Assembly: GCA_017889585.1 (NCBI GenBank)
Contig: JAGFZX010000008.1
Location: 62,001 to 126,000 of the forward strand
Reading direction: 5' to 3'
DNA from: Bacillota bacterium
Lineage (GTDB): Bacteria; Bacillota; Negativicutes; DSM-13327
Length of the DNA stretch: 64,000 nt
How positions within the stretch are numbered: the stretch's first letter is position 1; every line of letters starts with the position of its first letter. Under the pieces are notes generated by a model that was not told the origin of the DNA, did not search any database, and saw nothing but the letters and a program-made list of their open reading frames with translations. Below are positions 1 through 7,447 of this stretch, piece after piece. The translations under genes were made by a program, and so were the position numbers.

Positions 1-1
1 T

Positions 2-118
2 GCCATTCCCAATTCTACTCTTTATGTGTACTCGAAAGCCGAACAAGGTGATCATTTCCTTGCATTCAAAAATCCTGTGAAATTTACGAAGGATCTGCGG
101 GAGTTCCTGGAAAAATAA
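2..118 (+). CDS. C-terminal end of an alpha/beta-hydrolase-like protein (partial)
   Basis: An open frame enters from the left edge and stops with TAA at 116-118, giving 38 residues. The piece reads ...AEQGDHFLAFKNP... followed by an amphipathic LREFLEK tail. The arrangement G-x-H-F, then a proline, then a final helix resembles the end of alpha/beta hydrolases, where the catalytic His sits in a GHF motif. Only the tail is visible, so the family call is inference. The frame itself is well supported. Confidence 0.5.
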   Translation, partial: AIPNSTLYVYSKAEQGDHFLAFKNPVKFTKDLREFLEK

Positions 119-233
119 GCTATCATTATGCAAAACAATCAATTGCATAATTAAATAGAAAAAATGCAACCCCCCCTCCATTCTGCGATTAAGCACATAA
201 GAGCCTTTAAATATATTAAAATTTAGGAGTAAG

Positions 234-596
234 ATGATGAACGAACAAGTATCATGGATTTTTGAAGTCGCTGTTAATGATGGTGAACTGGACAATTTAA
301 AAGCACTCATGAAAGAGATGGTTGATTCTACGAAAGCTAATGAACCCGGTACACTTGCCTATGAATGGTTCATTAGTGACGATGGAAAACAATGCCATAT
401 TCACGAATGGTATAAGGATTTTCCAGCAACTGTGGCACATTTGACAAGCTTTAAAGCAAATTATGCTGCTCGGTTACTGTCAATGTGTATGGCAACACGT
501 TTTGTTGTCTACGGCAATCCGGATTCCTCCGTTCGCGAAGCGTTGGACGGTTTTGGAGCTGATTACATGTCGCCACTAGGCGGATTTGTACGTTAA
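234..596 (+). CDS. ABM-type quinol monooxygenase-like protein
   Basis: This 120-residue protein has the size and ferredoxin-like pattern of the antibiotic-biosynthesis-monooxygenase (ABM) family. It contains the typical stretches NEPGTLAYEWF and HIHEWYKD, followed by a helix with HLTSF. Members are small dimeric cofactor-free oxygenases or heme/quinol-related enzymes, and the substrate here cannot be read from sequence. AGGAG lies at 225-229, so the second ATG at 237 (7 nt spacing) may be the true start. The gene converges on the HxlR regulator and shares a bidirectional terminator with it. HxlR regulators often sit near quinone or aldehyde enzymes, which fits loosely. Confidence 0.7.
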   Translation: MMNEQVSWIFEVAVNDGELDNLKALMKEMVDSTKANEPGTLAYEWFISDDGKQCHIHEWYKDFPATVAHLTSFKANYAARLLSMCMATRFVVYGNPDSSVREALDGFGADYMSPLGGFVR

Positions 597-623
597 AATA
601 TTTGAAAACGGTAAACCAAGGAT

Positions 624-670
624 AAAAAACGATGGCGACCGCTACTTAGAGCGGAGAGCCATCGTTTTTT
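624..670. terminator. Bidirectional intrinsic terminator
   Basis: A 13-bp perfect inverted repeat (AAAAAACGATGGC at 624-636 and its complement at 658-670) encloses a second small hairpin, CCGCT/AGCGG (639-654). A/T runs on both outer sides serve the two convergent genes. Confidence 0.85.
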
Positions 671-682
671 ATAAGCGAGGTG

Positions 683-1030
683 TTAGATTATTTCAGATGT
701 TTCGGTATTTATGAGCTTTTGATATTCGATTCCCCATTCGGCCATGGTGTTGATAATCGGGCGCAGGGAATCTCCAAGTTCACTTAAGCTATATTCTACT
801 CGTGGCGGCACTTCTGCATACACCTGGCGCACAATGATGCCATCTTCTTCGAGGGAACGTAAGTTTTGCGTCAGGACTTTTTGGCTGATTTCCGGTAGGC
901 TGTTACGAAGTTCGCCGAAGCGTTTGGTGGCTGTTAAGAGGTCGCGTAAGATCAAAAGTTTCCATTTATTGCCGATTAGACCAACCGTTGTGGCTACTGG
1001 GCATAGAGGTAATTCTTTTTTTGTAATCAT
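683..1030 (-). CDS. HxlR-family winged-helix transcriptional regulator
   Basis: At 115 residues this has the full HxlR layout: an N-terminal CPVATT segment with Cys10, GNKWKLLILRDLL, then FGELRNSLPEISQKVLTQNLRSLE (recognition helix region) and the wing PPRVEYSLSELG. HxlR proteins bind DNA as dimers and often sense electrophiles or redox state through the N-terminal Cys. The gene is divergent from the RiPP-like operon starting at 1240, and a dyad at 1109-1132 in the shared intergenic region is a plausible operator. Control of that operon is inference. Confidence 0.85.
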   Translation of the reverse strand: MITKKELPLCPVATTVGLIGNKWKLLILRDLLTATKRFGELRNSLPEISQKVLTQNLRSLEEDGIIVRQVYAEVPPRVEYSLSELGDSLRPIINTMAEWGIEYQKLINTETSEII

Positions 1031-1108
1031 GAGTCCTTATCATCTCCAATCGTTACTAAAAGGATCCTATATAATAAAAAGGTGCCTACTTTACGAATGC
1101 ACTGTATA

Positions 1109-1132
1109 GAACTTATTATAAATATATAGTTC
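1109..1132. promoter_or_regulatory. Candidate HxlR operator (dyad)
   Basis: GAACT (1109-1113) and AGTTC (1128-1132) form an inverted repeat around an A/T-only centre in the divergent intergenic region between the HxlR gene and the small Cys/Gly peptide gene. The spacing suits a winged-helix dimer. No factor is demonstrated. Confidence 0.35.
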
Positions 1133-1239
1133 AGCAAATGCAAGGCTGAATATGAATTGTGGCGGCAATAGTAAGGCGGCGTGCTGAGGATTATCAATCC
1201 GCTTACGCCCGAATCCCGGTTTTAATATGAGGAGGTGAA

Positions 1240-1428
1240 ATGATGAGTAAATTAGCAATGTTAGCTGACTGGTCTATGGATAGCTCCTTTGCACTAAAAA
1301 GCAGTGCACAACGTTATTTTAATGGCAGTGCTGCAAAGGCAGCAAACCTTTGCAGTAGCGGTTGCGGTACTGGTGATGACGGTAAAGCGGTACTGAAGGC
1401 AAGTGGCTGTGGTACCGGAGACAAATAA
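1240..1428 (+). CDS. Cys/Gly-repeat RiPP-type precursor peptide
   Basis: This 61-62 residue peptide has a very strong Shine-Dalgarno, GAGGAGGTGA (1229-1238). Tandem ATGs at 1240 and 1243 leave the exact start open. The N-terminal half is leader-like. The C-terminal 26 residues contain three Cys and a duplicated SGCGTGD unit, one mid-tail and one at the very end (SGCGTGDK). A radical SAM/SPASM gene follows at once. This arrangement matches radical-SAM-modified peptides, and the Cys-Gly repeats recall the target of the 'ACGX' rSAM/SPASM systems. That family assignment is from memory and not confirmed. The product and modification are unknown. Confidence 0.7.
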   Translation: MMSKLAMLADWSMDSSFALKSSAQRYFNGSAAKAANLCSSGCGTGDDGKAVLKASGCGTGDK

Positions 1429-1442
1429 GACATGATAAGGAT

Positions 1443-1532
1443 AGTCCCCGGAGAGGCTAAGGCACAATCGGGGACTGATTCTTCAAAGTACCGCAGTGCG
1501 CCTATTTCGTGGCTGCGATATTTTGAAGAATC
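1443..1532 (+). promoter_or_regulatory. Two adjacent stem-loops between precursor and maturase
   Basis: AGTCCCCG (1443-1450) pairs with CGGGGACT (1469-1476). Directly after it, GATTCTTCAAA (1477-1487) with CCGCAG pairs with CTGCG and TTTGAAGAATC (1513-1532). No U-tract follows, so these look less like a plain terminator and more like an mRNA processing, protection or attenuation element that would lower maturase expression relative to the peptide. Confidence 0.5.
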
Positions 1533-1568
1533 ATGTGTGAAGTGAAAAAGGTGAGTGAAGGAATTCAT

Positions 1569-2589
1569 ATGGATAAATATTTTGCCTTTCAATGGCATAT
1601 AACAGACAGTTGTGATCAACGATGCAAGCATTGCTATATTTTCTCTGAAAACAAGGATATTGTCTTAACTGAGATGTCTTATCAAAATATAAAGCAGGTA
1701 CTACATAATTGCTTAGAGATGTGCCAACAGCTAGAGTGCATTCCGTATTTTTATATCACGGGTGGCGATCCACTACTGCATACAGAGTTTTGGCAAGTAC
1801 TCGAACTATTTAGGGAACAACAGTTGCAATTTGGTATACTAGGCAATTCCTTTCACTTAACGGATGAAGTATGCCGAAAGCCTATGGCTGTGATAAATAC
1901 CAGCTATCTCTTGATGGACTGGAAGGCACTCATGATCAGATCCATAAAGCTGGTTCCTTTCGTACGACATTAGAAAAAATCTCTTGTCTTCGCGTAGCGG
2001 GTATCAAGTGTGCGATTATGGCGACTGTATCTAATACCAATATACGCGAAATTCCAGCACTGATTGATGTAGTGGTTGAGTACCAAGCAGATATCTTTGC
2101 GTTTGCTAGATATTGTCCGAATAGCTTTGAGCCAGATACCCACGTAATCCCAGAAGCGTACCAGGAGTTTTTAGGGATATGTTGGGAAAAGTTTAAAGAC
2201 TATCAGGATTCAGGTACGACCTTTTACCTAAAAGATCATTTATGGACACTGTTTCTTTATGAAAGATGTTTGTTATCCCAGAGCACTTGCAGGATGAAAT
2301 GATCTACGATGGCTGTAACTGCGCCAACTGTCATATGACAATTCTGCCAAATGGTGATATTGAGGCTTGTCGACGGATGGATAGTTCGTTAGGCAATGCG
2401 CTTAGCGACCCAATGGTAGATCTTTTTCTTGGGGAAGGGATGGATGCCTATCGGCAATATGATCAATTTGAAAAATGTTCCCACTGCGAACTGCTGCGGT
2501 TTTGCCGGGGCTGTCCAGCAGTTGCATATGGATATACAAAAAATACCTATGCTGCTGATCCGCAATGCTGGAAAGTCATTACGCGGTGA
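1569..2589 (+). pseudogene. Radical SAM/SPASM peptide maturase, broken by two frameshifts
   Basis: Three overlapping frames together encode one radical SAM/SPASM protein. The first (start ATG 1569 behind GAAGG) carries the [4Fe-4S] motif CDQRCKHC and the GGDP motif. The second resumes at AYGCDKYQLSLDG and runs to LWTLFLYE. The third carries the SPASM cysteines (CNCANC, CRRM, CSHCELLRFCRGC, CW). Each frame change equals one missing base and falls near a short homopolymer, at GAAAG (about 1874-1880) and GTTTG (about 2268-2272). Adding one A and one T would restore a continuous protein of about 340 residues. This is either a recent pseudogene or two sequencing errors. It would modify the peptide at 1240. 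Confidence 0.8.
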
Positions 2590-2618
2590 AGTAGCAACTA
2601 ACAAATCGAGGTGTTAAG

Positions 2619-3590
2619 ATGAAAGCTGTGGTGTTAGAAAAGACTTGTACCGCCGAAGAATTAACAGTCAGGCAGGTGCCGCTACCAAGTGTCAAGGCAG
2701 GATGGGTGTTAGTCAAAGTCAAAGGATTTGGATTGAACCGCTCTGAACTGATGCTAAGAAGCTATGAAGCCTCCGCGTCCTATATCCAATTACCGCGTAT
2801 TCCAGGGATTGAATGTGTAGGGGAAATCGCTGATTCCTCTGATAGTCACTTTAGTAAAGGCCAACGGGTGGTGGCCTTAATGGGTGGCATGGGACGTAGC
2901 TTTGATGGCAGTTATGCCGAATACGCACTACTACCAGTCAAGCAGGTGTTTGCAGTTAATAGCGATATGTGTTGGCAGCATCTGGCGGCCATTCCAGAAA
3001 CTTATTTTACGGCTTACAGTTCGCTATTTGAATGCCTACAACTGCAAGTGACAGATACGCTTTTGATTCGGGGTGCAACCAGCGTCACCGGCTTGGCTGC
3101 CTTACAGTTGGCAAAAAGTATCCGTTGCACGGTGTTGGCATCGACTAGAAAACAAGAAAAAAGGGCGCTGCTGAAGTGTCATGGGGCTGATCACGTACTA
3201 GTAGATGACGGCAATTTGCCGGAGCAACTACGAGAAATTTATCCCCAGGTCGTCAATAAAGTCTTGGAGTTGGTCGGACCAGCGACTATGGAAGAATCGA
3301 TAGGGCTACTCGTGCATCATGGCATCATCTGTGCTACTGGGGTGCTGGGAAGCAAGGAGTCCTTTGCTCAATTCGATCCTATTAAATCCATTCCCAATGG
3401 AGTTTATCTAACTTCCTTCTTCAGTAATTACCCGACACAAAAGATCATGGATGATATTTTTAACCATATACAGATTCATCAGTTGCAGCCACTTATTTCG
3501 CAAGTATTTTCACTAGATGATATGGTTGCTGCCCACTTGCTGATGGAAAGCAATGAAGCCAACGGGAAAATTGTCGTTATGACAGAATAA
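2619..3590 (+). CDS. MDR-family quinone oxidoreductase-like dehydrogenase
   Basis: This 323-residue medium-chain dehydrogenase/reductase has an N-terminal GroES-like fold (PSVKAGWVLVKVKGFGLNRSE, PGIECVGEI) and a Rossmann domain with the nucleotide motif RGATSVTGLAALQLAK near residues 150-170. No structural or catalytic zinc-ligand set is visible, so it belongs with the zinc-independent quinone-reductase branch that uses NAD(P)H. The start is ATG 2619 behind GAGGTG. It lies 29 nt after the radical SAM gene and probably shares its transcript. It might act on the peptide, or deal with quinones sensed by HxlR. The substrate is unknown. Confidence 0.8.
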   Translation: MKAVVLEKTCTAEELTVRQVPLPSVKAGWVLVKVKGFGLNRSELMLRSYEASASYIQLPRIPGIECVGEIADSSDSHFSKGQRVVALMGGMGRSFDGSYAEYALLPVKQVFAVNSDMCWQHLAAIPETYFTAYSSLFECLQLQVTDTLLIRGATSVTGLAALQLAKSIRCTVLASTRKQEKRALLKCHGADHVLVDDGNLPEQLREIYPQVVNKVLELVGPATMEESIGLLVHHGIICATGVLGSKESFAQFDPIKSIPNGVYLTSFFSNYPTQKIMDDIFNHIQIHQLQPLISQVFSLDDMVAAHLLMESNEANGKIVVMTE

Positions 3591-3630
3591 GAAATGATAA
3601 TTTATTAAATAAAGGAGAATGTGAATAAAC

Positions 3631-4497
3631 ATGAATCTAAATCTTAAGAAACGTATCAGCTATATTTTGACTGGAGCAGCACTTTCTATATCCTGCTTAG
3701 GGGTGAATGCAGAAGCTGCATCTTTCGATTCGGCCAGATTTACAACGACAGAAGCCGATGGTATAAAAATCCATTCTTATATGACACAAGATGCATTGGG
3801 CGATGTGTCTACTCTATTTGAAACTAAAAATAATTTAATTTTGCTGGAATCAGTTCCGTTTCATAGCCGTGAGGATGAACTAAAGGCCTATATCAAAACA
3901 CTGCGCAAACCCCTGAAAAGTATTATTATCTCTGCTCATAATGGCGGGGCAGCAGCTTTTTCTGGCGTACCCATCTATGCTAGCCAAGCTACCGCAGATG
4001 AGCTTAATAATAGCATTAAAGGGCAGTTAGATAGCTTTAAATCATTTGGCGGTAGCGACTTAGATGGTCGTCTTGTAGCGCCGGCAATCGTCTTGAAAGA
4101 TAAAAACGTAACGATTGAAGGCATTAATTTTAACATGACCTATCATAACGGTGTCTTGCCTTCTATGGATCTTGCGATTCCGCAAAGCAAAGTGTTATAC
4201 ACTCATATGTTGGGAAGTGATGAACATTCGCTGATTGTTAGCCGGGAGCAGTTGGATAATGTGATTGCCGAATTGAAGAATTATGAAACACAAGGTTACG
4301 TGGTCATATTAAGTTCGCATCACAAACCAGAAGATGGTAGTGCCATCACTAAAAAGATTGCTTATTTAGAACAAACGCAAACAATCATTGCCGAATCTGC
4401 TTCGGCAGATGAGTTTATGACAAAAATGAAAGTGGCGTTTCCTGCTTTGCGGGGGTTACATTATCTTACAATGTCGGCTAACTTCTTATTTAAATAA
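3631..4497 (+). CDS. Secreted metallo-beta-lactamase-fold homologue lacking metal ligands
   Basis: A 288-residue protein with a clear signal peptide (KKR followed by a hydrophobic core, ending ...VNAEA-A near residue 30). The body follows the MBL-fold order: a strand like NNLILLESVP, a segment where HxHxDH should be that instead reads SAHNGGAAAF, then YASQAT, then a GHTPG-like region replaced by YHNGVLPSMD. The Zn-binding His/Asp set is therefore missing and the protein is likely catalytically dead or repurposed outside the cytoplasm. It lies 40 nt after the MDR gene with AAAGGAG ahead of ATG, so probably the last gene of the operon. Confidence 0.6.
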   Translation: MNLNLKKRISYILTGAALSISCLGVNAEAASFDSARFTTTEADGIKIHSYMTQDALGDVSTLFETKNNLILLESVPFHSREDELKAYIKTLRKPLKSIIISAHNGGAAAFSGVPIYASQATADELNNSIKGQLDSFKSFGGSDLDGRLVAPAIVLKDKNVTIEGINFNMTYHNGVLPSMDLAIPQSKVLYTHMLGSDEHSLIVSREQLDNVIAELKNYETQGYVVILSSHHKPEDGSAITKKIAYLEQTQTIIAESASADEFMTKMKVAFPALRGLHYLTMSANFLFK

Positions 4498-4558
4498 AAA
4501 CTTTCTAGGATACTTATGTACGAAGAGATAGTATGCATCAGAAGAGCTATCGGGGGAG

Positions 4559-4599
4559 AAAACCTTAGGATATTGTCTTAAACAATATTATAAGGTTTT
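4559..4599 (+). terminator. Intrinsic terminator-like hairpin after the secreted protein
   Basis: AAAACCTTA (4559-4567) pairs with TAAGGTTTT (4591-4599), with a second inner stem ATATTGT/ACAATAT. It sits 60 nt after the stop at 4497. Confidence 0.6.
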
Positions 4600-4644
4600 C
4601 GTGAAATGGATCATTAGCAGGCAGATTTAATTTTGAGTACGTGA

Positions 4645-4676
4645 AAAACCACGGCCATAAATATGGTCGTGGTTTT
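4645..4676 (-). terminator. Intrinsic terminator of the 84-aa gene
   Basis: AAAACCACGGCCATA (4645-4659) pairs with TATGGTCGTGGTTTT (4662-4676), with one G-U pair. It lies just past the stop of the minus-strand gene at 4687. Confidence 0.75.
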
Positions 4677-4686
4677 CAGTTGATGC

Positions 4687-4941
4687 CTAGTGTTGGATTA
4701 AATCGCCTGAAAAAACTCTGAGAATTTCAACATTAAGTTTTTGTGCTTCTAGTAGTGCTGTCATTTTTGCATCAATGCGCTGCAGGGTGGTTATTACCTC
4801 TTCTTGTTGGTCTACGGCCATGATGTCTATTGCTCCATGCAACTTTTGCAGCTGTGTTGTCGTAGATTCTTCCAGACGTTGCAGTCGATTGTCAATGCTG
4901 GATAGTTTATCCAGCAAATTTAGTAGTAGTTCTTCATTCAT
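4687..4941 (-). CDS. Small coiled-coil hypothetical protein
   Basis: 84 residues, almost entirely heptad-like helix (LLNLLDKLSSIDNRLQRLEE, then LQRIDAKMTALLEAQ), acidic, with no Cys and no membrane segment. I do not recognise a family. Similar short coiled-coil proteins are common in Firmicutes with no assigned role. It has its own terminator and its start is preceded by AGGTGAT on the coding strand. It lies downstream of glnK on the same strand but more than 480 nt away, so it is probably a separate unit. Confidence 0.6.
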   Translation of the reverse strand: MNEELLLNLLDKLSSIDNRLQRLEESTTTQLQKLHGAIDIMAVDQQEEVITTLQRIDAKMTALLEAQKLNVEILRVFSGDLIQH

Positions 4942-5100
4942 AATATCACCTGTCTTTGTAAAGTGGATAGGTATATTTTTACTATATAGCTTTTTGTCCG
5001 CTTATTATACCTGTTGTAATGCTATTGCGTCAATAATTTTGTATGTAATTTTGTATGTAAGAAAAACGTTACCTATCCTTTAAAACGTAGAGGCGAATTT

Positions 5101-5160
5101 TTAAAACCGCAGAGGTGCAGAGAAAAGATTATTATTATAAACCCTTTGCGGTTCGTGAAA
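5101..5160. repeat. Dispersed imperfect palindrome, 'CGCAAAG' type (family R3)
   Basis: AACCGCAGAGG (5105-5115) pairs with CCTTTGCGGTT (5143-5153). Similar sequences rich in CGCAAAG/CTTTGCG words recur in intergenic DNA at about 42943, 48816, 55559 and 63588. No coding potential seen. Confidence 0.55.
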
Positions 5161-5183
5161 CTTATAGTTTTTGATGACCTAAA

Positions 5184-5220
5184 AGCAACAAGCCTGACAG
5201 CTAATAGTGTCAGGCTTGCT
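5184..5220 (-). terminator. Intrinsic terminator-like hairpin
   Basis: AAGCCTGACA (5190-5199) pairs with TGTCAGGCTT (5209-5218), extended by AGCA/TGCT. On the minus strand it is followed by TTGCTTTTA. It would end the transcript carrying the small frame at 5257-5364 and possibly readthrough from amtB-glnK. Confidence 0.65.
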
Positions 5221-5256
5221 CAGGATTGTGGCAGTTAACTACTGCCTAGGGGGAGG

Positions 5257-5364
5257 TCATGTAGATGGAGCTTTGATATTGGGTTTACTTTGTGATTTAG
5301 GAGAAGTTGAACCTATTTTGGACTTTTTATACAAATTTGAGTCTTGTGCATCTTTTGCTGTCAA
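5257..5364 (-). CDS. Small TTG-initiated peptide (35 aa), unknown
   Basis: On the minus strand a strong Shine-Dalgarno, GGAGGTGAT, lies 8 nt before a TTG codon opening a 35-codon frame with the peptide MTAKDAQDSNLYKKSK... then a Ser/Pro/Lys-rich tail ending KAPST. An in-frame ATG overlapping the SD (5377-5379) would add five residues but is less likely. The frame lies between glnK and a terminator hairpin, so it could be the third gene of amtB-glnK. It is hydrophilic with no Cys and no membrane segment. The family is unknown. Support is only the SD, frame and position. Confidence 0.4.
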   Translation of the reverse strand: MTAKDAQDSNLYKKSKIGSTSPKSQSKPNIKAPST

Positions 5365-5421
5365 AACTATCACCTCCATTTAGTGACTAGTCTTGACAAT
5401 ATATCTAAATTTATTATCTTA

Positions 5422-5793
5422 TTATGATTTTAGATCTTGTGGATCCATTATGGCAATATCCCCTTCTTCTCCAGTACGAATTCTAACAGCGTTTTCCACA
5501 GGATAAATAAAGATTTTCCCATCACCTATTTTACCTGTGCGGCATATTTTCTTTACAGTATCTACTACTGTAGCTACAGGTACTTCGCACACTACAATTT
5601 CAATTTTAATGCCAGCCAATAGGTTAATAGTATATTCTTTGCCACGATATACTTCAGTATGGCCTTTTTGTAAACCGCAACCAAAGACTTGGCTGACGGT
5701 CATACCTGTTACACCAATGTCAGCTAAGGCGTCTTTTAGTTCTTCTAGTTTACCAGGGCGGGTAATGATATCAATTTTAGTCATTTTTCTCAT
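5422..5793 (-). CDS. glnK: PII nitrogen regulatory protein, GlnK type
   Basis: A complete PII protein. The T-loop region KGHTEVYRGKEY carries the tyrosine equivalent to E. coli Tyr51 (Tyr54 here because of three extra N-terminal residues). It is followed by KIEIVV and the C-terminal signature TGKIGDGKIFI. PII trimers bind ATP/ADP and 2-oxoglutarate and plug AmtB when nitrogen is plentiful. AAAGGAGGT lies 8 nt before the first ATG, supporting MRKMTK over the internal Met. It lies 26 nt after amtB, so the two are co-transcribed. Confidence 0.95.
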   Translation of the reverse strand: MRKMTKIDIITRPGKLEELKDALADIGVTGMTVSQVFGCGLQKGHTEVYRGKEYTINLLAGIKIEIVVCEVPVATVVDTVKKICRTGKIGDGKIFIYPVENAVRIRTGEEGDIAIMDPQDLKS

Positions 5794-5819
5794 AATGTAT
5801 TACCTCCTTTATAACAATT

Positions 5820-7244
5820 TTAAGGACGAGATTGAGATGTTTCCCAGGTTGCAGTTGCAGCTTTCGATGAAGATTGTAAAGATGTAGCGAAGGATATGGA
5901 AGAACCAGCAGTCACATCTTGATAGCTATAACCACGTTCACCATGTTCAGCGATATCCAAACCGATCTCTTCGTCAGTTTCATCAGCCCGTACTTGCATA
6001 AATACACTGATGAGTTTTATTAGGATAAATGTCATGATGGCCGCAAATGCTATAGTGGCAACAACTCCAATTAGTTGGGTTAGGATTAGATCAGAATTTC
6101 CGAAGAATAGTCCATCATCACCTGCTGGATTGACCGCCTTCGAGGCGAATAACCCAGTGGCAATTGCGCCCCAAGTACCGCCAATACCATGAACCCCAAA
6201 TGCATCAAGAGCATCATCATAACCAAGTTTTGCTTTTAGCTTACTGACTGCAAAGAAGCAGATGAGGCCGCCAGCGAGTCCGATAGCGACTGCAGGCAAT
6301 GTGCTAACATAACCAGAGGCAGGAGTAATTGCGACAAGACCAGCAACACAACCGCTGGCTGCACCCAATAAAGTTGGTTTGCCATGATATAGCCACTCAC
6401 CTACAACCCATGATACTGTGGCAGCAGCTGCTGCTATATGTGTAACGACAAAGGCATTAGCGGCAAGACCATTGGCTGATAATGCGCTGCCAGCATTAAA
6501 ACCGAACCAGCCAAACCAAAGGAGGGAAGCACCAATAACCGTCATCGGCAGATTATGTGGCAACATGATTTCCGTACCATAGCCTTTGCGTTTGCCAATC
6601 ATTAAGGCAATGACTAGACCCGAAATACCTGAGGAGATATGAACAACAGTACCACCAGCAAAATCTAATATGCCCAAATTGCGCATCCAGCCATCCATAC
6701 CCCATACCCAGTGGGCTAGAGGATCATAAACGAAAGTAGCCCAAAGAAGAATGAATACTGCAAAAGCTGGAAATCTCATACGCTCAGCAAAGGAACCAGT
6801 AATAAGTGCAGGTGTGATAACAGCAAACATGGCTTGGAAGATCATAAAAGCCAAGTGAGGAATGGTAGCCGCGTAGTCGGCATTTGGTAATTGACCCACA
6901 TCATTTAAGCCAAACCAGGCTAAACTACCGATAAAATGATTAATATCAGGACCGAAGGCGAGGGAGTAGCCGAACAGTACCCACTGTACTGAAATAAGAC
7001 CAATGATAAAAATACTTTGCATAATAGTGCTTAATACATTTTTACTTCTGGCCATACCGCCGTAAAATAAGGCCAAGCCTGGTGTCATCAGCAGGACAAG
7101 GGCGGCACTCATTAACACAAAAGCGGTATCCCCTGTGTCAATTTTTGCAGGTTCAACAGCATCTACTGCTTCGGCGAAGACTGTTGATACGCTAAACATC
7201 ATAACCGTAACATAGGAAATTATAAGGGTAAATAGCTTTTTCAT
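5820..7244 (-). CDS. amtB: Ammonium transporter AmtB
   Basis: 474 residues with a cleavable signal peptide (ends ...STVFAEA) and eleven predicted hydrophobic segments. Family motifs are present: ALFYGGMARSKNVLS near the N-terminus, FAGGTVVHISSG and ALDAFGVHGIGGTWG, the last two carrying the paired pore histidines. AmtB conducts ammonium across the inner membrane and is gated by GlnK, encoded just downstream. The cytoplasmic tail beyond the last helix is about 50 residues and Ser/Thr-rich. Transcription starts from a consensus promoter at 7448-7476, and the roughly 200-nt leader holds two terminator hairpins, suggesting attenuation control. Confidence 0.95.
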   Translation of the reverse strand: MKKLFTLIISYVTVMMFSVSTVFAEAVDAVEPAKIDTGDTAFVLMSAALVLLMTPGLALFYGGMARSKNVLSTIMQSIFIIGLISVQWVLFGYSLAFGPDINHFIGSLAWFGLNDVGQLPNADYAATIPHLAFMIFQAMFAVITPALITGSFAERMRFPAFAVFILLWATFVYDPLAHWVWGMDGWMRNLGILDFAGGTVVHISSGISGLVIALMIGKRKGYGTEIMLPHNLPMTVIGASLLWFGWFGFNAGSALSANGLAANAFVVTHIAAAAATVSWVVGEWLYHGKPTLLGAASGCVAGLVAITPASGYVSTLPAVAIGLAGGLICFFAVSKLKAKLGYDDALDAFGVHGIGGTWGAIATGLFASKAVNPAGDDGLFFGNSDLILTQLIGVVATIAFAAIMTFILIKLISVFMQVRADETDEEIGLDIAEHGERGYSYQDVTAGSSISFATSLQSSSKAATATWETSQSRP

Positions 7245-7319
7245 GTTAAATTCCTCCCGTATTGTTTTTTATTTTAGGAAAATCCTAATGAATATAAGAC
7301 TTTATATTGATTTAATGGC

Positions 7320-7364
7320 AAAGAAAAATGCGCCCTAAAGGTAATCAAAATACCCTTAAGACGC
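7320..7364 (-). terminator. Leader terminator A of amtB (proximal)
   Basis: On the minus strand GCGTCTTAAGGGTA (7364-7351) pairs with TACCTTTAGGGCGC (7343-7330) with three G-U pairs around a 7-nt loop, then ATTTTTCTTT. It lies about 85 nt before the amtB start codon, inside the transcript, so it can act as an attenuator. Confidence 0.75.
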
Positions 7365-7382
7365 CATTGTCTTTAATAAACA

Positions 7383-7412
7383 GAAAAAGCCTTCGCAATA
7401 ATATGCGAAGGC
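7383..7412 (-). terminator. Leader terminator B of amtB (distal)
   Basis: On the minus strand GCCTTCGCA (7412-7404) and TGCGAAGGC (7397-7389) form a perfect 9-bp stem with a 6-nt loop TATTAT, followed by TTTTTCTG. The upstream bases GACGCC could instead pair with GGCGTC of hairpin A, offering a possible antiterminator fold. Confidence 0.8.
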
Positions 7413-7447
7413 GTCATTGCCTATTCAATATAAAGTTTATACATTGA

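Noticed and set aside
744-1109. 121-codon frame antisense to the HxlR gene
   Set aside because: The HxlR domain on the other strand is complete and typical; this frame has basic, low-complexity content and no homology I recognise.
2266-2302. In-frame UGA as selenocysteine or programmed frameshift in the radical SAM gene
   Set aside because: The protein resumes in a different frame, no slippery heptamer or downstream SECIS-like stem is evident, and two separate single-base losses are simpler.
7320-7412. ANTAR-target or glutamine riboswitch in the amtB leader
   Set aside because: The 6-nt loop of hairpin B is UAUUAU, which does not meet the ANTAR A1/G4 rule, and no glutamine-RNA core is seen. 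Kept only as tandem terminators.
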